Positions 27,001 to 35,555 of a stretch of 64,000 nucleotides of DNA are shown piece by piece. The notes under the pieces were generated by a model. That model was not told where the DNA came from and ran no database searches. It saw only the letters and a program-made list of their open reading frames with translations. Source of the stretch: a bacterium (lineage in GTDB: Bacteria > UBA10199 > DSSB01); the NCBI GenBank assembly GCA_035281585.1, contig DATEDP010000098.1, positions 30,251 to 94,250 on the forward strand. Direction: 5' to 3'. The stretch's first letter is position 1; every line of letters starts with the position of its first letter. Both the position numbers and the translations under genes were made by a program.

Positions 27001-30000
27001 AATTCAAGGCTTTCGAGAAGCACCAGAGCGAAGCGAAGCAGAAGGCCGATGAGGCCGCCAAGGCCGAGGCCAAGACGAAGTCGATCGCCGATGCCAAGGC
27101 CCTCAAGGAGTCGAAAGAGAAGCAAAAGACCGAATGGCGCGGTGCCTTCGAGAAGGGCGTCAAGGTCGAGCCGGTTTACCGCAAGGGCCACATCCTGCTC
27201 GGCTATGAGGTGAAGGGCGTCACCGCCGAAACCGCCGGTCTCTTCCACAAGGACGCCGACGGCGTCTACTGGGCGACCAAGGATCAGTTCGCCGCTTATC
27301 AGAAGTACCGCGTCGACATGAACGCCAAGGAGACCACCAAGGCCAAGGTGATCGAGCTCGGCGCCAGGATCGATGCGAAAAAGACCGCGGCCGGCGGCAA
27401 GGAGAACCCCGAGATTCGGATGGCGGCGCGGGCCGTGGCGGTCGACGTGCTCTACGATCCCGACGGCAAGATCGGCCCCGAAAAGCTCTCCAAGGACGTC
27501 GAATCGGTCATTTCGGTGATCGAGGCTTTGGATCCGGTCTTCAAGGCCTTGCCGGCCAACGAAAAATCGACTTTTCAAGAGCAGGTGGTCCGGCAGGTTC
27601 AGGACGGGACGTTGGACGTGGCGACGGCCAAGAAGATGGCCGAGCGCGTCGCCAACGGCGAAAATCCCCACGATGTCTTGCTCGGCAAGGTTCCGGAAAG
27701 CGTATCGGCGATTTCCCTGATCGACGAAGTCTCCGGCAGCAAGACGCCGGTCGAATCGATTCCACCGCCTCCACCCGCCAAGGGCGAGAAGCTCCAACTC
27801 AAGGCCCTGCTCGGCTTCACCACCGACCGTGAAGTCACCGACAAGACCAAATCGGCCATCTCCAACTGGATCGCCAACGATCCGGCCGCGCCCAAGACCC
27901 AGGCCGAGCTCGACGCTCTGCTCGTCGATTTGCAGAAGGGCGCCAAGATGGAGGCCGACGGCAAGATCCTGGTGATCAGCGACGGCCATGTCCACGTCGA
28001 GACGGTGGCCAAGGTGAAGGAACGCCTCGGCTTCGCGATGAAGACCTTCGACGCCATGGCCAAGGAAGGCCATCCGCTGGCCGAAGCGCCGAAGCGCGCC
28101 CTTTTGGAGCGGGTGATTCGCCAGGCCGGAAAAAGCGAAGCCGACATCGATGCCGATCTCCGCTACGCGGTCGACAACGGGAATAAGCTTTTGACGGAAA
28201 TCGCCCCGGGTTTGCCCAAGGCTGTTTCCAATGACCTCGCCATCCGCTATTTGCGCGGCGACGTCTCGCTTTACGCCGCCCGCCAGTCGGCCAAGCAATA
28301 TCAGGCCTTAGCGGTGCGATTCGAGGCCCTGGGCGTTTCGAAGGAGGAATTCGACCAGACGATTAGGACGAGAGTGCTCGACTGGTATCCCGATGCCCAG
28401 CAGAACCCCAGCGCGGCGGTCGAAAAGAGCTTCGCCTCGATGGAGCCGGTTTTAGACACGCTGCAGCCCTTGTTCGAAGGGTTGGACCCCAAGGCCAAAA
28501 AAGCGGCGGCGATGGAAATCCTTCAGGGCAACAAGGTCGATTTGACCCTCGCCTACGAGCGGGTGGTCGACAGCGCCCTGGGTCCGGCCCTCGACGCCTT
28601 GCCGGCCAAGGAAGCCGAAGCCCAGGTCCACCAGTTCCTCAAGACCGTTTTGGGTAACCGCTACACGCCGGCGACCGAGGCCACTTATAACAATTACTTC
28701 AAGGCCTACGGCGCCAAGCAGGTCATGGCCAACGCGCTTTCGGCCATGGCTTTCGATTATCATATTCCGACTTCGGAGATGATCCGGCTCGGCCAATCTT
28801 TGGAGGGCCTGGATTCCAAGGCGCAAATCGCGCTCTTGGCCAACCTCATGGCCCAGGTCAAGTCGATCGACGGAAATGCGACGACTGACAGCGATCCCAA
28901 AACCCAATCGGTGCGGCGATTGGCCGTCGGCGCCTTGGTCGCGGACACGATCCAAGTGGCCAAGCAGATGCACGATCTCGACGGTCCCGGCCAAGCCAAG
29001 TTGATTCAAGAGTTGGCTCAGGGCAAATACACCCTCCAAGGCGCCATGCTTCAAGCCGACCGCATCGCCACCGACGCCCGGCTCGGGGTGAAGTTCTCCG
29101 ATCCCGATCAGACCCATCCCTCCGGTTCGAAGTTGGGGCCCAAGCCCACCCTCGACGAGGATGGAGACAAGTCGGTGGCGGCCAGCCCCTTGGCTAAAAG
29201 GAAGGCCGCTCAAAACGCGCCGGTGAAAGCCGAAAACGAAGAGGGCACCAATCCGGGGACGCCCGCGGCCAAGCTGAAAAATAAACCGACCGAAGTCGCC
29301 GGCGACGAAGAAGTCACTAAGGTCGCCAAGGTCATTCCCTTTCCCCAACAGGGTCCGGCCGATCCCAACGTGGAGGCCTCCAAGGCCATCGCCGATCCGG
29401 GGACTTCGGGCGTTCACAAGGTTTTAGAGGGTGCCGGCCAGGACAAGGCCAAGGTCGAAAAGGCCTTGGAGCCTTTTGAAGCCGTCGCCAAAGCCATTGA
29501 GCCAAATTCGAAAGAACTGGCGGAAGGTCTTCGCAAGGACATCGAAACCCTCAAGAAGGGCGATACCCAGTCGCCGGAATACAAGGAGGCGCTGCGCCGG
29601 ACCGTCGCCTTGCAGACCATTTTACGGGCCGAGGGCACCGCCCACCTCGATGCCCAGCAGCTCGCTCATGCCGTCAAGCATGCGCAGGAGGGCCCCAAGG
29701 TCGACCTGCACGAGGAGCGCACGACTATTCTACCGCCGGGCGGCTCCACCGCCCTCGGAGTCTTGATCGGCGCCGCGGCGCTCATTTCACCGGAGCTGGC
29801 CCACGCCGCTGAAGGCGCCGCCAAGGACATCAGCTCCCGCGGCGGAGTCGGGACCACCGAAGCCGCGGTCATCGTCGGCATTGGTTTGCTGCTCGCCGGC
29901 CCGGCCGTCCTGAAAAAATATTTTAAGAAGGGCCCGCCGCCGGAACCGCCGGTCACCAAGGCCAATCCAATCAAGCTTCAATCCGAGACCAAGAGCGGGA

Positions 30001-33000
30001 TGATCTATCCCTACACCAAGGCCGATTGGAAAAATGCCGAGGTGGCCGTTCCCGGCCAATTCAACCTCAACGACTCGATGGTGATCGGGGATCAGGTTTA
30101 TCTCGCCCTCGACATCGTCATGCCGGGCGAAAAGACGACCCAGTCGGTCCTGCCGATGAGCTTCGCCGAGGCCAAGCGATTGGGAGCGGAGTTCGACAAG
30201 CTGGGCAATCTCAAGAAAGTGCCGGCCGGAGATTTCATTTACTGGGAAGGCCGTCCCAAAGGCACCAGCGATGACCTCGCCCAAGCCGCCAAGGGCATGG
30301 ATGTTCCGTTGGCGCCTCCGGACACTCCGGTGGCTTTGAAGGACGCCAACGGCAGCGTCAGCCAGGTCCGCCCGCTCAGCGTGACCGACTCCGGCAAGGA
30401 AATCGGCGCCACCGTCAGCTACGGCAAGGCCGTCGAGGTCCAGGTCGGGAAGGGCGAGAACGACCCGGTCAAGGTCAAAGTCGAGGTTTACGATCCGGCC
30501 GATCCAGAGTCCGATCCCAAGGTCCTCGCTTTCGGCTTGAGCAAACCCAAGGTCCTGGAAGCCCGCACCTTCGAGATGAGCCGGGCCGAAGCCATTCAGC
30601 TCGGGATCTTGCGGGTCGACAAGGCCGGCGGCCCGCCGGTGCTGGCCGACAACGCCGTCCTCGCCTTGAACGACGAGGCCGCCAACCTTCACCGCAATAA
30701 CCGTGTTTTCATTCCGACCTCCAACGAGGGTGGCTTCACTTTCTATCCGGCCAAGGCGATGGGGACGAAGGAGCGCATCGTCGGCGACATCGTCAGGGTC
30801 GATCCGGAAAAGACTTCCCGCCAGGGCGACACGGTCTATGTTTGGATGCGGACGCCGGACCTCAATAGCGCCGGCAAGGACAAGCTTTACAGCGCCGAGC
30901 CGGTTCCAATGAGCCTGGCCGAAGCCCGCAAGCTCGGCATCTATGTTAGTCACGACGGCAAGCTGAAGGTCGTTTCCAACGAATTCGTCATGACCCCGGT
31001 CACCAAGGAAGGCAACCAGGTCCTGGTCGGCGGAAAGCCGATCACCGGCGAGATCAACGAGGGCGACGTCAGCGTGATGTTCCGTCTCCATGACGGCAAG
31101 ATCGAGATGAGCGAGAAGGAGAAACCGCAGGCTCCCAAGGCCGAGATTCTGCCCCCGCCCTCGGTGAGCGACGTCCGAGGGAAGAAGATCCCCGACGCCC
31201 TCAAGGTCCTTGGACCGTTGGGAGTCGGCCTTTTCGCGATGGCTCCCGACACCGCCCATGCGGCGACCCAGCTCAGCGACGCCGCCGCCACCGGCGGGTG
31301 GATGGCCGCCGCCGGCCTGGGTTTGAGCATGCTGGTCGGGATGGCTTGGTGGAGCGGCGGCGGCAAAGGCGGAGGCGAGGGGCCCAATCACCCGCCGATG
31401 GTCCCGAGGGACGGCATCACCCGCTTCGAATTTTCCATCGGCCTCGATGGCAGGCCGACCATCATCCCCAGCCTGGGCAATCAGGTGGCGATGACCTTCC
31501 AATGCGATGCGAATGGGCAGTGGTTTGCTCATGAAGGGAATCCGCCGGAGTATGGTTCCCAAACTCCCGCCAACTGGAAGCCGATCAAGAACGGCGACTT
31601 GGTCAAGATTTTCAATCCCCACACCGGCGAAGCCTACGTCATTCCCTTCCAGGCCCCGGCCGACGCCTGGATTCCCGGCTATGCTCCCTCGGTGGCGGGT
31701 CAAACTCCGCAGCCGCCGGTTTCGGGTCCCTTGCCCACCGGCAAGCTGACCGCGATTACGCCCTATATCGACGACCGGCCCTTCACCATCGGCCAGAATG
31801 GCGGCGATCTCCGCTACAGCGACAAGGCCGTGGCCGAGCCGCACCTCACCATTCAGCGCGATCTCCAAACCGGCAAATATTATCTGATCAACGGCAGCCG
31901 AGGGGATGGGTCCAATAACGAGATCCTGGTCAACGGCATGCCGATGGGCAAATGGATGGAGATCAGCGATAAGGAGCTTTTCGCGATTCGCGGCGCCGAC
32001 GGCAAGCTGGCTTATTTCCAATTCAGCGATCCCAAGGTTCCGGCGGGACGAGTCAGCGCCGCCGGCTATGTCGTGCTCGAGGGCCAAAGCTACCACGTGA
32101 AGAAATATCAAAACGAGGTCATGTTTGGCACCGGCGCCCTTTACGGCATGGTGACCTATGGCAGCCCCGTTCCCGGCGATCCGGCGGGCTCGATCAGCTT
32201 GGCGGTCCATGCCGGCCCCAACCTCGATCCCAACTCTCCCCATTATCGGACCCGATCGATCACCGTGACCGCCCAGCAGGCGAAGGAGCTGGGTGTCGTG
32301 ATCGGCAAGGACGGCCGGCCGCTCAAGCCGGCCATGATCAAGCTGACTCCGGGAGTCGAGCCGCAGGTCTTGCCGCAAGCGGCCGGTGTCAATGTCGCGG
32401 TGCCCTTGACGCCGCCTCCGCCGCCGCCCGACGCCAAGACCACGCTCAAGGCCGTGCCTGCGCCGTCCTACATCGAGGCGAAGTTCAATAACCAATCTTT
32501 TAAGCTCGAGCCCACCGCGCTCAATCAAGGCTTGCCGCCGGGAGCGGAACTTGGCCAAGTCTCTCGGCTGACGCCGCACCCCAATCCGGGCGTCTTCGTG
32601 GCGGAGATCACCTACGGCAATCCTTCCGAAGCTCAGAAGAAAATGGTGGTGAACTTGACGGCGACCGAATTGAAAGCGCTTGGGCTCAAGTTCGATGCTC
32701 AAGGAAGGCCGATTGCATCCAACGCATTCGTGAAAGTTTGGCCCGGCCAAGCCGCTCCCCCGATTTCATTCATCCCCGACGGCAAGGTTGATTCGGTGGC
32801 GCAGGACAATGCCCCCGGCGCCCCTCGCCGCGGCGAGGTCAACCTCAAGACTCCCACCGAATTTTACGGGACCGCTTCCGGCAAAACTCACGAAGGCATC
32901 GGCTACAAGGCGGTGAACGAGGACGCGGTCATCCAGGGGCCCAATTGGGCGGTGGTCCTCGACGGCATGGGCGGCCATGGCCACGGCGACAAGGCCAGCA

Positions 33001-35555
33001 CCATCGCCGGCGAAGCCATCACCAAATACCTTAACGACCACCGCAACGATCCCGATCCGGTCCAGGTTCTGAAGGACGCCTTCGTCTACGCCGGCGAGGC
33101 CATCAATGCGACAACCTATGGGAAATCCGGGGCCGGCGCGGTCGGCGTCGCCCACATGGTGATCAAGAATCCCGACGGCACCTACAAGGCGATCATTGTC
33201 CACGTCGGCGACGCCGGCGCGGTCGTGGTCGGGAAGGACGGCAAAATCAAGCATCGAACCAAGGATCAGTCCCTGGTGCAGATGCTGCAGGATAAGGGCA
33301 TGAAACCCAATCCGGCCGACCCTCATGAAGCCGAGCTCGAGCGCCGACTGGACGACCAAGCCAATGTCGTCGCCGGAACGCTCGGGGCGAAGCAAAAAGC
33401 CTCTCCCACCGTCACCGAGATTCCGCTGGAGCCCGGCGATCGCATCTTGATGTTCTCCGACGGCGTCAGCGATGGAATGGCGACCAAAGACCTGGCCAAG
33501 ATGGCCGCCGATTCCAAGACGGCCGAAGAGGCTCAGCAAAAGATCTTCGACGCCACCACGGAAAAGATGACCGACCGTGAGGACGCCATGAACGAATTCC
33601 GCTCCAAACGGGTCGCGGTCCAATTGCAAAGCGGCAACACCGGCTACATGAACGTTTACGGCAAGATCTTCGCTGACGAAGCCGGAACTCAGGCGATGAA
33701 GGGAGAAGAGCCCACTCCTGCCTCCAAGGCCCAGGCCCTGGCGATCTTGAAGCCCGAGAAACGGCTGCCGGTCAACACCTTCGACGGCAAGGATGCCTGG
33801 ATCGACCTCAAGGGCGATATTTACCTGGAACCCAAAGGCGGCAAGGCCATCGACCACTACAAGCCGGACAACATGACGATCCACGTCTACTTCCACAACC
33901 CGGCCGATGGGAAAAGCGGTCCGCCGCCCAAGAGCGATCCCTCCTCCTCGGGTCCGAAGCTGAGAGTGGTTCCGCCTCCGCCGGCGGTGGTAAGCCCGGC
34001 TCCGGCCGGCGCCAATCCTCAAATGACGGCCTTTCCCGGCGTCAAGGCCGACGCGACGGAGATGGCCTCGTTGGCCAAGCTCCCAATGCGGGAGGTGCCC
34101 AAGGCCTTATTGCGACATCCCAACTTCCGCCCGACCAACAAGGTCGAAGTCGACGGCCAGACTTTCTACCTCAGCTCGCCGATTGTCTCGCGGGGCACCA
34201 AAGGCGACCGAACTTACATTCTCGCCCTCGTGCCGATGCAGGAGAACGGCCAGACCGTCCTGAAGCGCCGTTTCTTCTACAAGTCCGAATCGGACGGTGG
34301 ATGGCGGGCCTGTCCCTACAAGCTCATGGGCCATTTGTCCAAAGGCGAGGGGCTTCACTACACCCAGGAAACTCAGCCGGTCGAGAAGTTGAACGACGCC
34401 TTCCTGGCGATGGAGAATAACCCCAAGGAGTTTCCGCCGGTGCGGACTTTTTCAAAGGAATTGAATCCCTTCATCGAGGTCGGCAGCGATCTGATGGGTG
34501 AGGACAACCAGGCGGCGATGACGATGCTGAAAGGTTTCCAGTTGGAGACCCAAGGGGCCCAGGTGGTAGGGATGACGGCGGTGGGCAAGGTCCAGCCCGG
34601 CAAGCTTGGCTATGACAGCGCCTACAGCGATCAGGGTCCGACCGGCGCGCAAATCCTGAACACGATGGAGAATTTGAAATACCCCGAAGGCTTCATTCCC
34701 AATTTCGCCGCCGAGCCGGCCAAGACCTGGAGCGAGAAGCACAGCCTGTTGGGGCCGATCACTTGCCGGCAATACGGCGGGTCTTACTTGGTCGACAAGG
34801 CCAGCGGCCAGAAGCGGCCGGTGGTATGGACCATGGCCGAGGACGGCAACGGCCGGGTGTGGATCGAATCCATTCGCTTTGCCGACAGCAAGATCAATTC
34901 CTACGGAGTTCAGGAAGAGGTGATCAATTCCGGCATCCTGACCTCCAAACCCTTGGACTATTACCAGCAGGTCGCCAAGATCAATAGACCGGGCTTTGCC
35001 CAGCCTTTCAACGAGAACTATTCCGACATCACGCCGGCCCTGTCTCTGCTCAAGCCGATCCGGGATTACCGCCAGGCCCGCGGCCTCAAGGAGCCGGGCT
35101 TGAAGGCGCCGGATGCGGCGCCGATCCAGGCGAATCCGGTCCAACTAGCTCCCGAAGACGTGAAGCCCTATGTTCCGCCGCCTCCTGGACCCCTCAAGCC
35201 GGCTCCCATCATCCGAATCAATTCCAACACTCCGGGAGTGACCCGGGTCAACGGCGAATGGAACGTGAATATCAGCCAGAATGGGACCTTTCCCTTTTCT
35301 TACGAGATCGGCCGCCTGACCTTCAACGATGGCGCCGACCATGCGGCCATTTCGGGACAGCATCTCCGCATCTTTCGCTCCAACCCCAACGGGCCGATCT
35401 GGATCCAAGATCTCGGCTCGACCAATGGCACCGTGGTGATGCGCGATGGCCAACCGGTCTATCAAGCCAAAAACCCGAAGCAACCCGGCGCCCTCATTGT
35501 CCTCCGTCCGGGCGACGAAATCCTCATTGGAACTGTCAAATTGAAGGTGACTTAG
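21015..35555 (+). CDS. Giant multidomain protein: TPR-like, two repeat arrays, hydrophobic hairpins, PP2C phosphatase, FHA domains
   Basis: This uninterrupted 4846-residue protein is not a known named family. Approximate map: Pro-rich start (1-50); TPR-like repeats (90-280, 400-640) with an EF-hand-like DADNKISAQEVYKF near 320; Ala/Gly-rich hydrophobic region (1410-1600); repeat array A, five units (1690-2110); helical and low-complexity region; hydrophobic hairpin 1 (2909-2972); repeat array B, five units (3048-3900) interrupted by hydrophobic hairpin 2 (3400-3450) and two FHA-like domains (~3469, ~3577-3674); PP2C domain (3955-4204) with NEDA (3968-3971), DGMGGHG (D3983), VGDAG (D4066) and SDGVSD (D4149); and a C-terminal canonical FHA (4734-4846; SGQH, then DLGSTNGT from D4799). 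FHA domains bind phosphothreonine and PP2C removes Ser/Thr phosphate, so it belongs to phospho-signalling. No partner kinase is in the window. No signal peptide is seen. GAGGTG precedes the ATG. Confidence 0.93.
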   Translation: MGDYDVTAGGSGKVVYGPPPPPPKEEDKKVGTEPKPTAPASPPPNGEVLKKITTEVKSLGLKIPKDFLDEKGNIREDKAAEAKKFIAEEAAKRKGKDLGAAARLYQKALSLDPQDKTLRLETAKTWKAWADTQTKPDVKLTTLKTALDTLKPGGDADQTALFLDYSKEFATLALTAKKGPEARHAIAQAAKFANEQQLDGLHEFLAKPEHSALLQENEHPWMFLGDALAAEGKFGEACFAYNRGVNAAHKDKNFPLRDDFNQKWKLAHEGKYPPQLDFVDPLSGQVANPVAAGLYKALKAQGFAAADMDKPVDGKDADNKISAQEVYKFISDNINDPKIQEILTQSGISLTDQEKKDAKTLGLGLFLADKYTKEAERLKKEDATGSVDTRAKLLTFATSLDPDNPKRAEALGDFFAEQKAYPLAMQAYAESLNAAKAMPRPDKNPRAAEGHDQWLKDTETRLKGKIDENFDAGIKAAQKSASEIFQKAQKEGANPQIAKDQLQVLLGAQSMYDLYAQTFPDEMKSPKRLQEQGALYDVIGQALQAAGKKGEAKTFYAKAIEQYQAGINANKNDAAYCIGAYKRMGAAHDALGNYKEALISYSKAAMCEKLRINYNPKLGGQVPKLSDVKHDHAPNVPYGVWDIRQGNYIHSDVHDINRIDGIDTLPEWASGPRDNYIATLKARIDGGAAHRAELRGKTPPDNEAIYESLNEEAKLLSFFDRGEEATKIGAEAKELKATIDNQNLGKEVEVLNQTGLLDAKSLDAVSEKENKGQANPLKFGDYVKFEKGPDGKSKVSFTPAYESLDTESKNRVMKALVNAGQRAQISQNVDKAQGPAKLFYEGQLAIFDDNRELAKTKLEAFAKEAKDTKDPKLAMMLKQADGAIAILGQDGKQKPEDVLKDLRTMLAPLAMTLKPGQDGGIDLGAISKDEVKTFEDFKKYLADQVSVDGVSFNAVLFASYEKVMTDPKHEALLKQLYKQFNSSADAPQMSVAEMQSALRSFQKDIIDVSAGRFVGNHLGNAKGRDQLRTLLQDPTLDKSIKAKLCEEVIEMGEGKGYTPPHISALFQSKVNGHGFYFQDDKLSLGVSYAMKVLNLGDQADVASSKQIEKYSLYPHEIQRLSANELNHTVTPELIKETAKLVKDLSGKSDGASLMRAKLATMYLAVVDNENWTFDKATDRFKDRVTDKQRAEMANALKALLEQSSNIKTNEDFSKWNNQVRRFIRGQGAGKEDDIAGTAREYLGKGAGDLTGDVAEKFNWVVSKTPEDAFNGMIPAVSGSYNDLLRFVDEVHVSELHGVPVEVFPSSVAVTDPAQREKAENLIFELQGMKRGFWYNYQQRNMLSRNLSETASIAGMGDIASINNANKEIDAIIEDVKKAKTNEDFEAIKARITRATKAGGAIHEGFKESEMDGTEQMINLVQTIAEIVVITYVTQGIGTEAALGRATVALGQTAARTRNLRMAYQAFQEVRTVANAARAAELMEVASVARYGSMAGELRTVAAGTAEIAEAQKMFSGGVRLAQALGGEAGWGAKAVTGFKMGAQISLTENVVASLSGQLKTEPTTILDWLKDATATGFSMVVSAGLNPTFGKSVEESVVKSLFQRYVANGAKGALHFLGDTGLEVIEEVVDNYVRKKLDGDYSKLSWDELRDITMVCFAGGAKQGITSHLASFTKGKIVDIQAKRYQEGFEARGERVVQDPKLGYVLVDSDGGFIRKTDELGLQSFLAFEADNNSHAPRGIELISFDSTEKGAKGYAHVSDSEIFPVVESDKVKSADEIKADAAKAQADAKQKSAEKVKVDKERKLYAEFLNKGSQVQEVKRNDGVVIGLAVVDSNGVKLRDATKDEIETFQNYQKLTEGFSTRGEKVVGSPSKGYQLVDANGQTLRQATAPELTLYLNHKKKTTAEAKVKADAISKAQVDGDKKAEAELNAQGKSKTAQAEKLNQAIEKGATIHKITRGEGNKEVVMGFMVKGVEGDFEGLFLKDQAGSLWATEAQFKAFEKHQSEAKQKADEAAKAEAKTKSIADAKALKESKEKQKTEWRGAFEKGVKVEPVYRKGHILLGYEVKGVTAETAGLFHKDADGVYWATKDQFAAYQKYRVDMNAKETTKAKVIELGARIDAKKTAAGGKENPEIRMAARAVAVDVLYDPDGKIGPEKLSKDVESVISVIEALDPVFKALPANEKSTFQEQVVRQVQDGTLDVATAKKMAERVANGENPHDVLLGKVPESVSAISLIDEVSGSKTPVESIPPPPPAKGEKLQLKALLGFTTDREVTDKTKSAISNWIANDPAAPKTQAELDALLVDLQKGAKMEADGKILVISDGHVHVETVAKVKERLGFAMKTFDAMAKEGHPLAEAPKRALLERVIRQAGKSEADIDADLRYAVDNGNKLLTEIAPGLPKAVSNDLAIRYLRGDVSLYAARQSAKQYQALAVRFEALGVSKEEFDQTIRTRVLDWYPDAQQNPSAAVEKSFASMEPVLDTLQPLFEGLDPKAKKAAAMEILQGNKVDLTLAYERVVDSALGPALDALPAKEAEAQVHQFLKTVLGNRYTPATEATYNNYFKAYGAKQVMANALSAMAFDYHIPTSEMIRLGQSLEGLDSKAQIALLANLMAQVKSIDGNATTDSDPKTQSVRRLAVGALVADTIQVAKQMHDLDGPGQAKLIQELAQGKYTLQGAMLQADRIATDARLGVKFSDPDQTHPSGSKLGPKPTLDEDGDKSVAASPLAKRKAAQNAPVKAENEEGTNPGTPAAKLKNKPTEVAGDEEVTKVAKVIPFPQQGPADPNVEASKAIADPGTSGVHKVLEGAGQDKAKVEKALEPFEAVAKAIEPNSKELAEGLRKDIETLKKGDTQSPEYKEALRRTVALQTILRAEGTAHLDAQQLAHAVKHAQEGPKVDLHEERTTILPPGGSTALGVLIGAAALISPELAHAAEGAAKDISSRGGVGTTEAAVIVGIGLLLAGPAVLKKYFKKGPPPEPPVTKANPIKLQSETKSGMIYPYTKADWKNAEVAVPGQFNLNDSMVIGDQVYLALDIVMPGEKTTQSVLPMSFAEAKRLGAEFDKLGNLKKVPAGDFIYWEGRPKGTSDDLAQAAKGMDVPLAPPDTPVALKDANGSVSQVRPLSVTDSGKEIGATVSYGKAVEVQVGKGENDPVKVKVEVYDPADPESDPKVLAFGLSKPKVLEARTFEMSRAEAIQLGILRVDKAGGPPVLADNAVLALNDEAANLHRNNRVFIPTSNEGGFTFYPAKAMGTKERIVGDIVRVDPEKTSRQGDTVYVWMRTPDLNSAGKDKLYSAEPVPMSLAEARKLGIYVSHDGKLKVVSNEFVMTPVTKEGNQVLVGGKPITGEINEGDVSVMFRLHDGKIEMSEKEKPQAPKAEILPPPSVSDVRGKKIPDALKVLGPLGVGLFAMAPDTAHAATQLSDAAATGGWMAAAGLGLSMLVGMAWWSGGGKGGGEGPNHPPMVPRDGITRFEFSIGLDGRPTIIPSLGNQVAMTFQCDANGQWFAHEGNPPEYGSQTPANWKPIKNGDLVKIFNPHTGEAYVIPFQAPADAWIPGYAPSVAGQTPQPPVSGPLPTGKLTAITPYIDDRPFTIGQNGGDLRYSDKAVAEPHLTIQRDLQTGKYYLINGSRGDGSNNEILVNGMPMGKWMEISDKELFAIRGADGKLAYFQFSDPKVPAGRVSAAGYVVLEGQSYHVKKYQNEVMFGTGALYGMVTYGSPVPGDPAGSISLAVHAGPNLDPNSPHYRTRSITVTAQQAKELGVVIGKDGRPLKPAMIKLTPGVEPQVLPQAAGVNVAVPLTPPPPPPDAKTTLKAVPAPSYIEAKFNNQSFKLEPTALNQGLPPGAELGQVSRLTPHPNPGVFVAEITYGNPSEAQKKMVVNLTATELKALGLKFDAQGRPIASNAFVKVWPGQAAPPISFIPDGKVDSVAQDNAPGAPRRGEVNLKTPTEFYGTASGKTHEGIGYKAVNEDAVIQGPNWAVVLDGMGGHGHGDKASTIAGEAITKYLNDHRNDPDPVQVLKDAFVYAGEAINATTYGKSGAGAVGVAHMVIKNPDGTYKAIIVHVGDAGAVVVGKDGKIKHRTKDQSLVQMLQDKGMKPNPADPHEAELERRLDDQANVVAGTLGAKQKASPTVTEIPLEPGDRILMFSDGVSDGMATKDLAKMAADSKTAEEAQQKIFDATTEKMTDREDAMNEFRSKRVAVQLQSGNTGYMNVYGKIFADEAGTQAMKGEEPTPASKAQALAILKPEKRLPVNTFDGKDAWIDLKGDIYLEPKGGKAIDHYKPDNMTIHVYFHNPADGKSGPPPKSDPSSSGPKLRVVPPPPAVVSPAPAGANPQMTAFPGVKADATEMASLAKLPMREVPKALLRHPNFRPTNKVEVDGQTFYLSSPIVSRGTKGDRTYILALVPMQENGQTVLKRRFFYKSESDGGWRACPYKLMGHLSKGEGLHYTQETQPVEKLNDAFLAMENNPKEFPPVRTFSKELNPFIEVGSDLMGEDNQAAMTMLKGFQLETQGAQVVGMTAVGKVQPGKLGYDSAYSDQGPTGAQILNTMENLKYPEGFIPNFAAEPAKTWSEKHSLLGPITCRQYGGSYLVDKASGQKRPVVWTMAEDGNGRVWIESIRFADSKINSYGVQEEVINSGILTSKPLDYYQQVAKINRPGFAQPFNENYSDITPALSLLKPIRDYRQARGLKEPGLKAPDAAPIQANPVQLAPEDVKPYVPPPPGPLKPAPIIRINSNTPGVTRVNGEWNVNISQNGTFPFSYEIGRLTFNDGADHAAISGQHLRIFRSNPNGPIWIQDLGSTNGTVVMRDGQPVYQAKNPKQPGALIVLRPGDEILIGTVKLKVT

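Noticed and set aside
24468..28298. Very long open frame (about 1276 codons) on the minus strand inside the giant gene, with further long ones at 29787-32750 and 32766-34022
   Set aside because: They mirror the codon pattern of the plus-strand gene in GC-rich DNA, have Leu/Gly/Asp-rich translations with no motifs and lie wholly within a supported gene.
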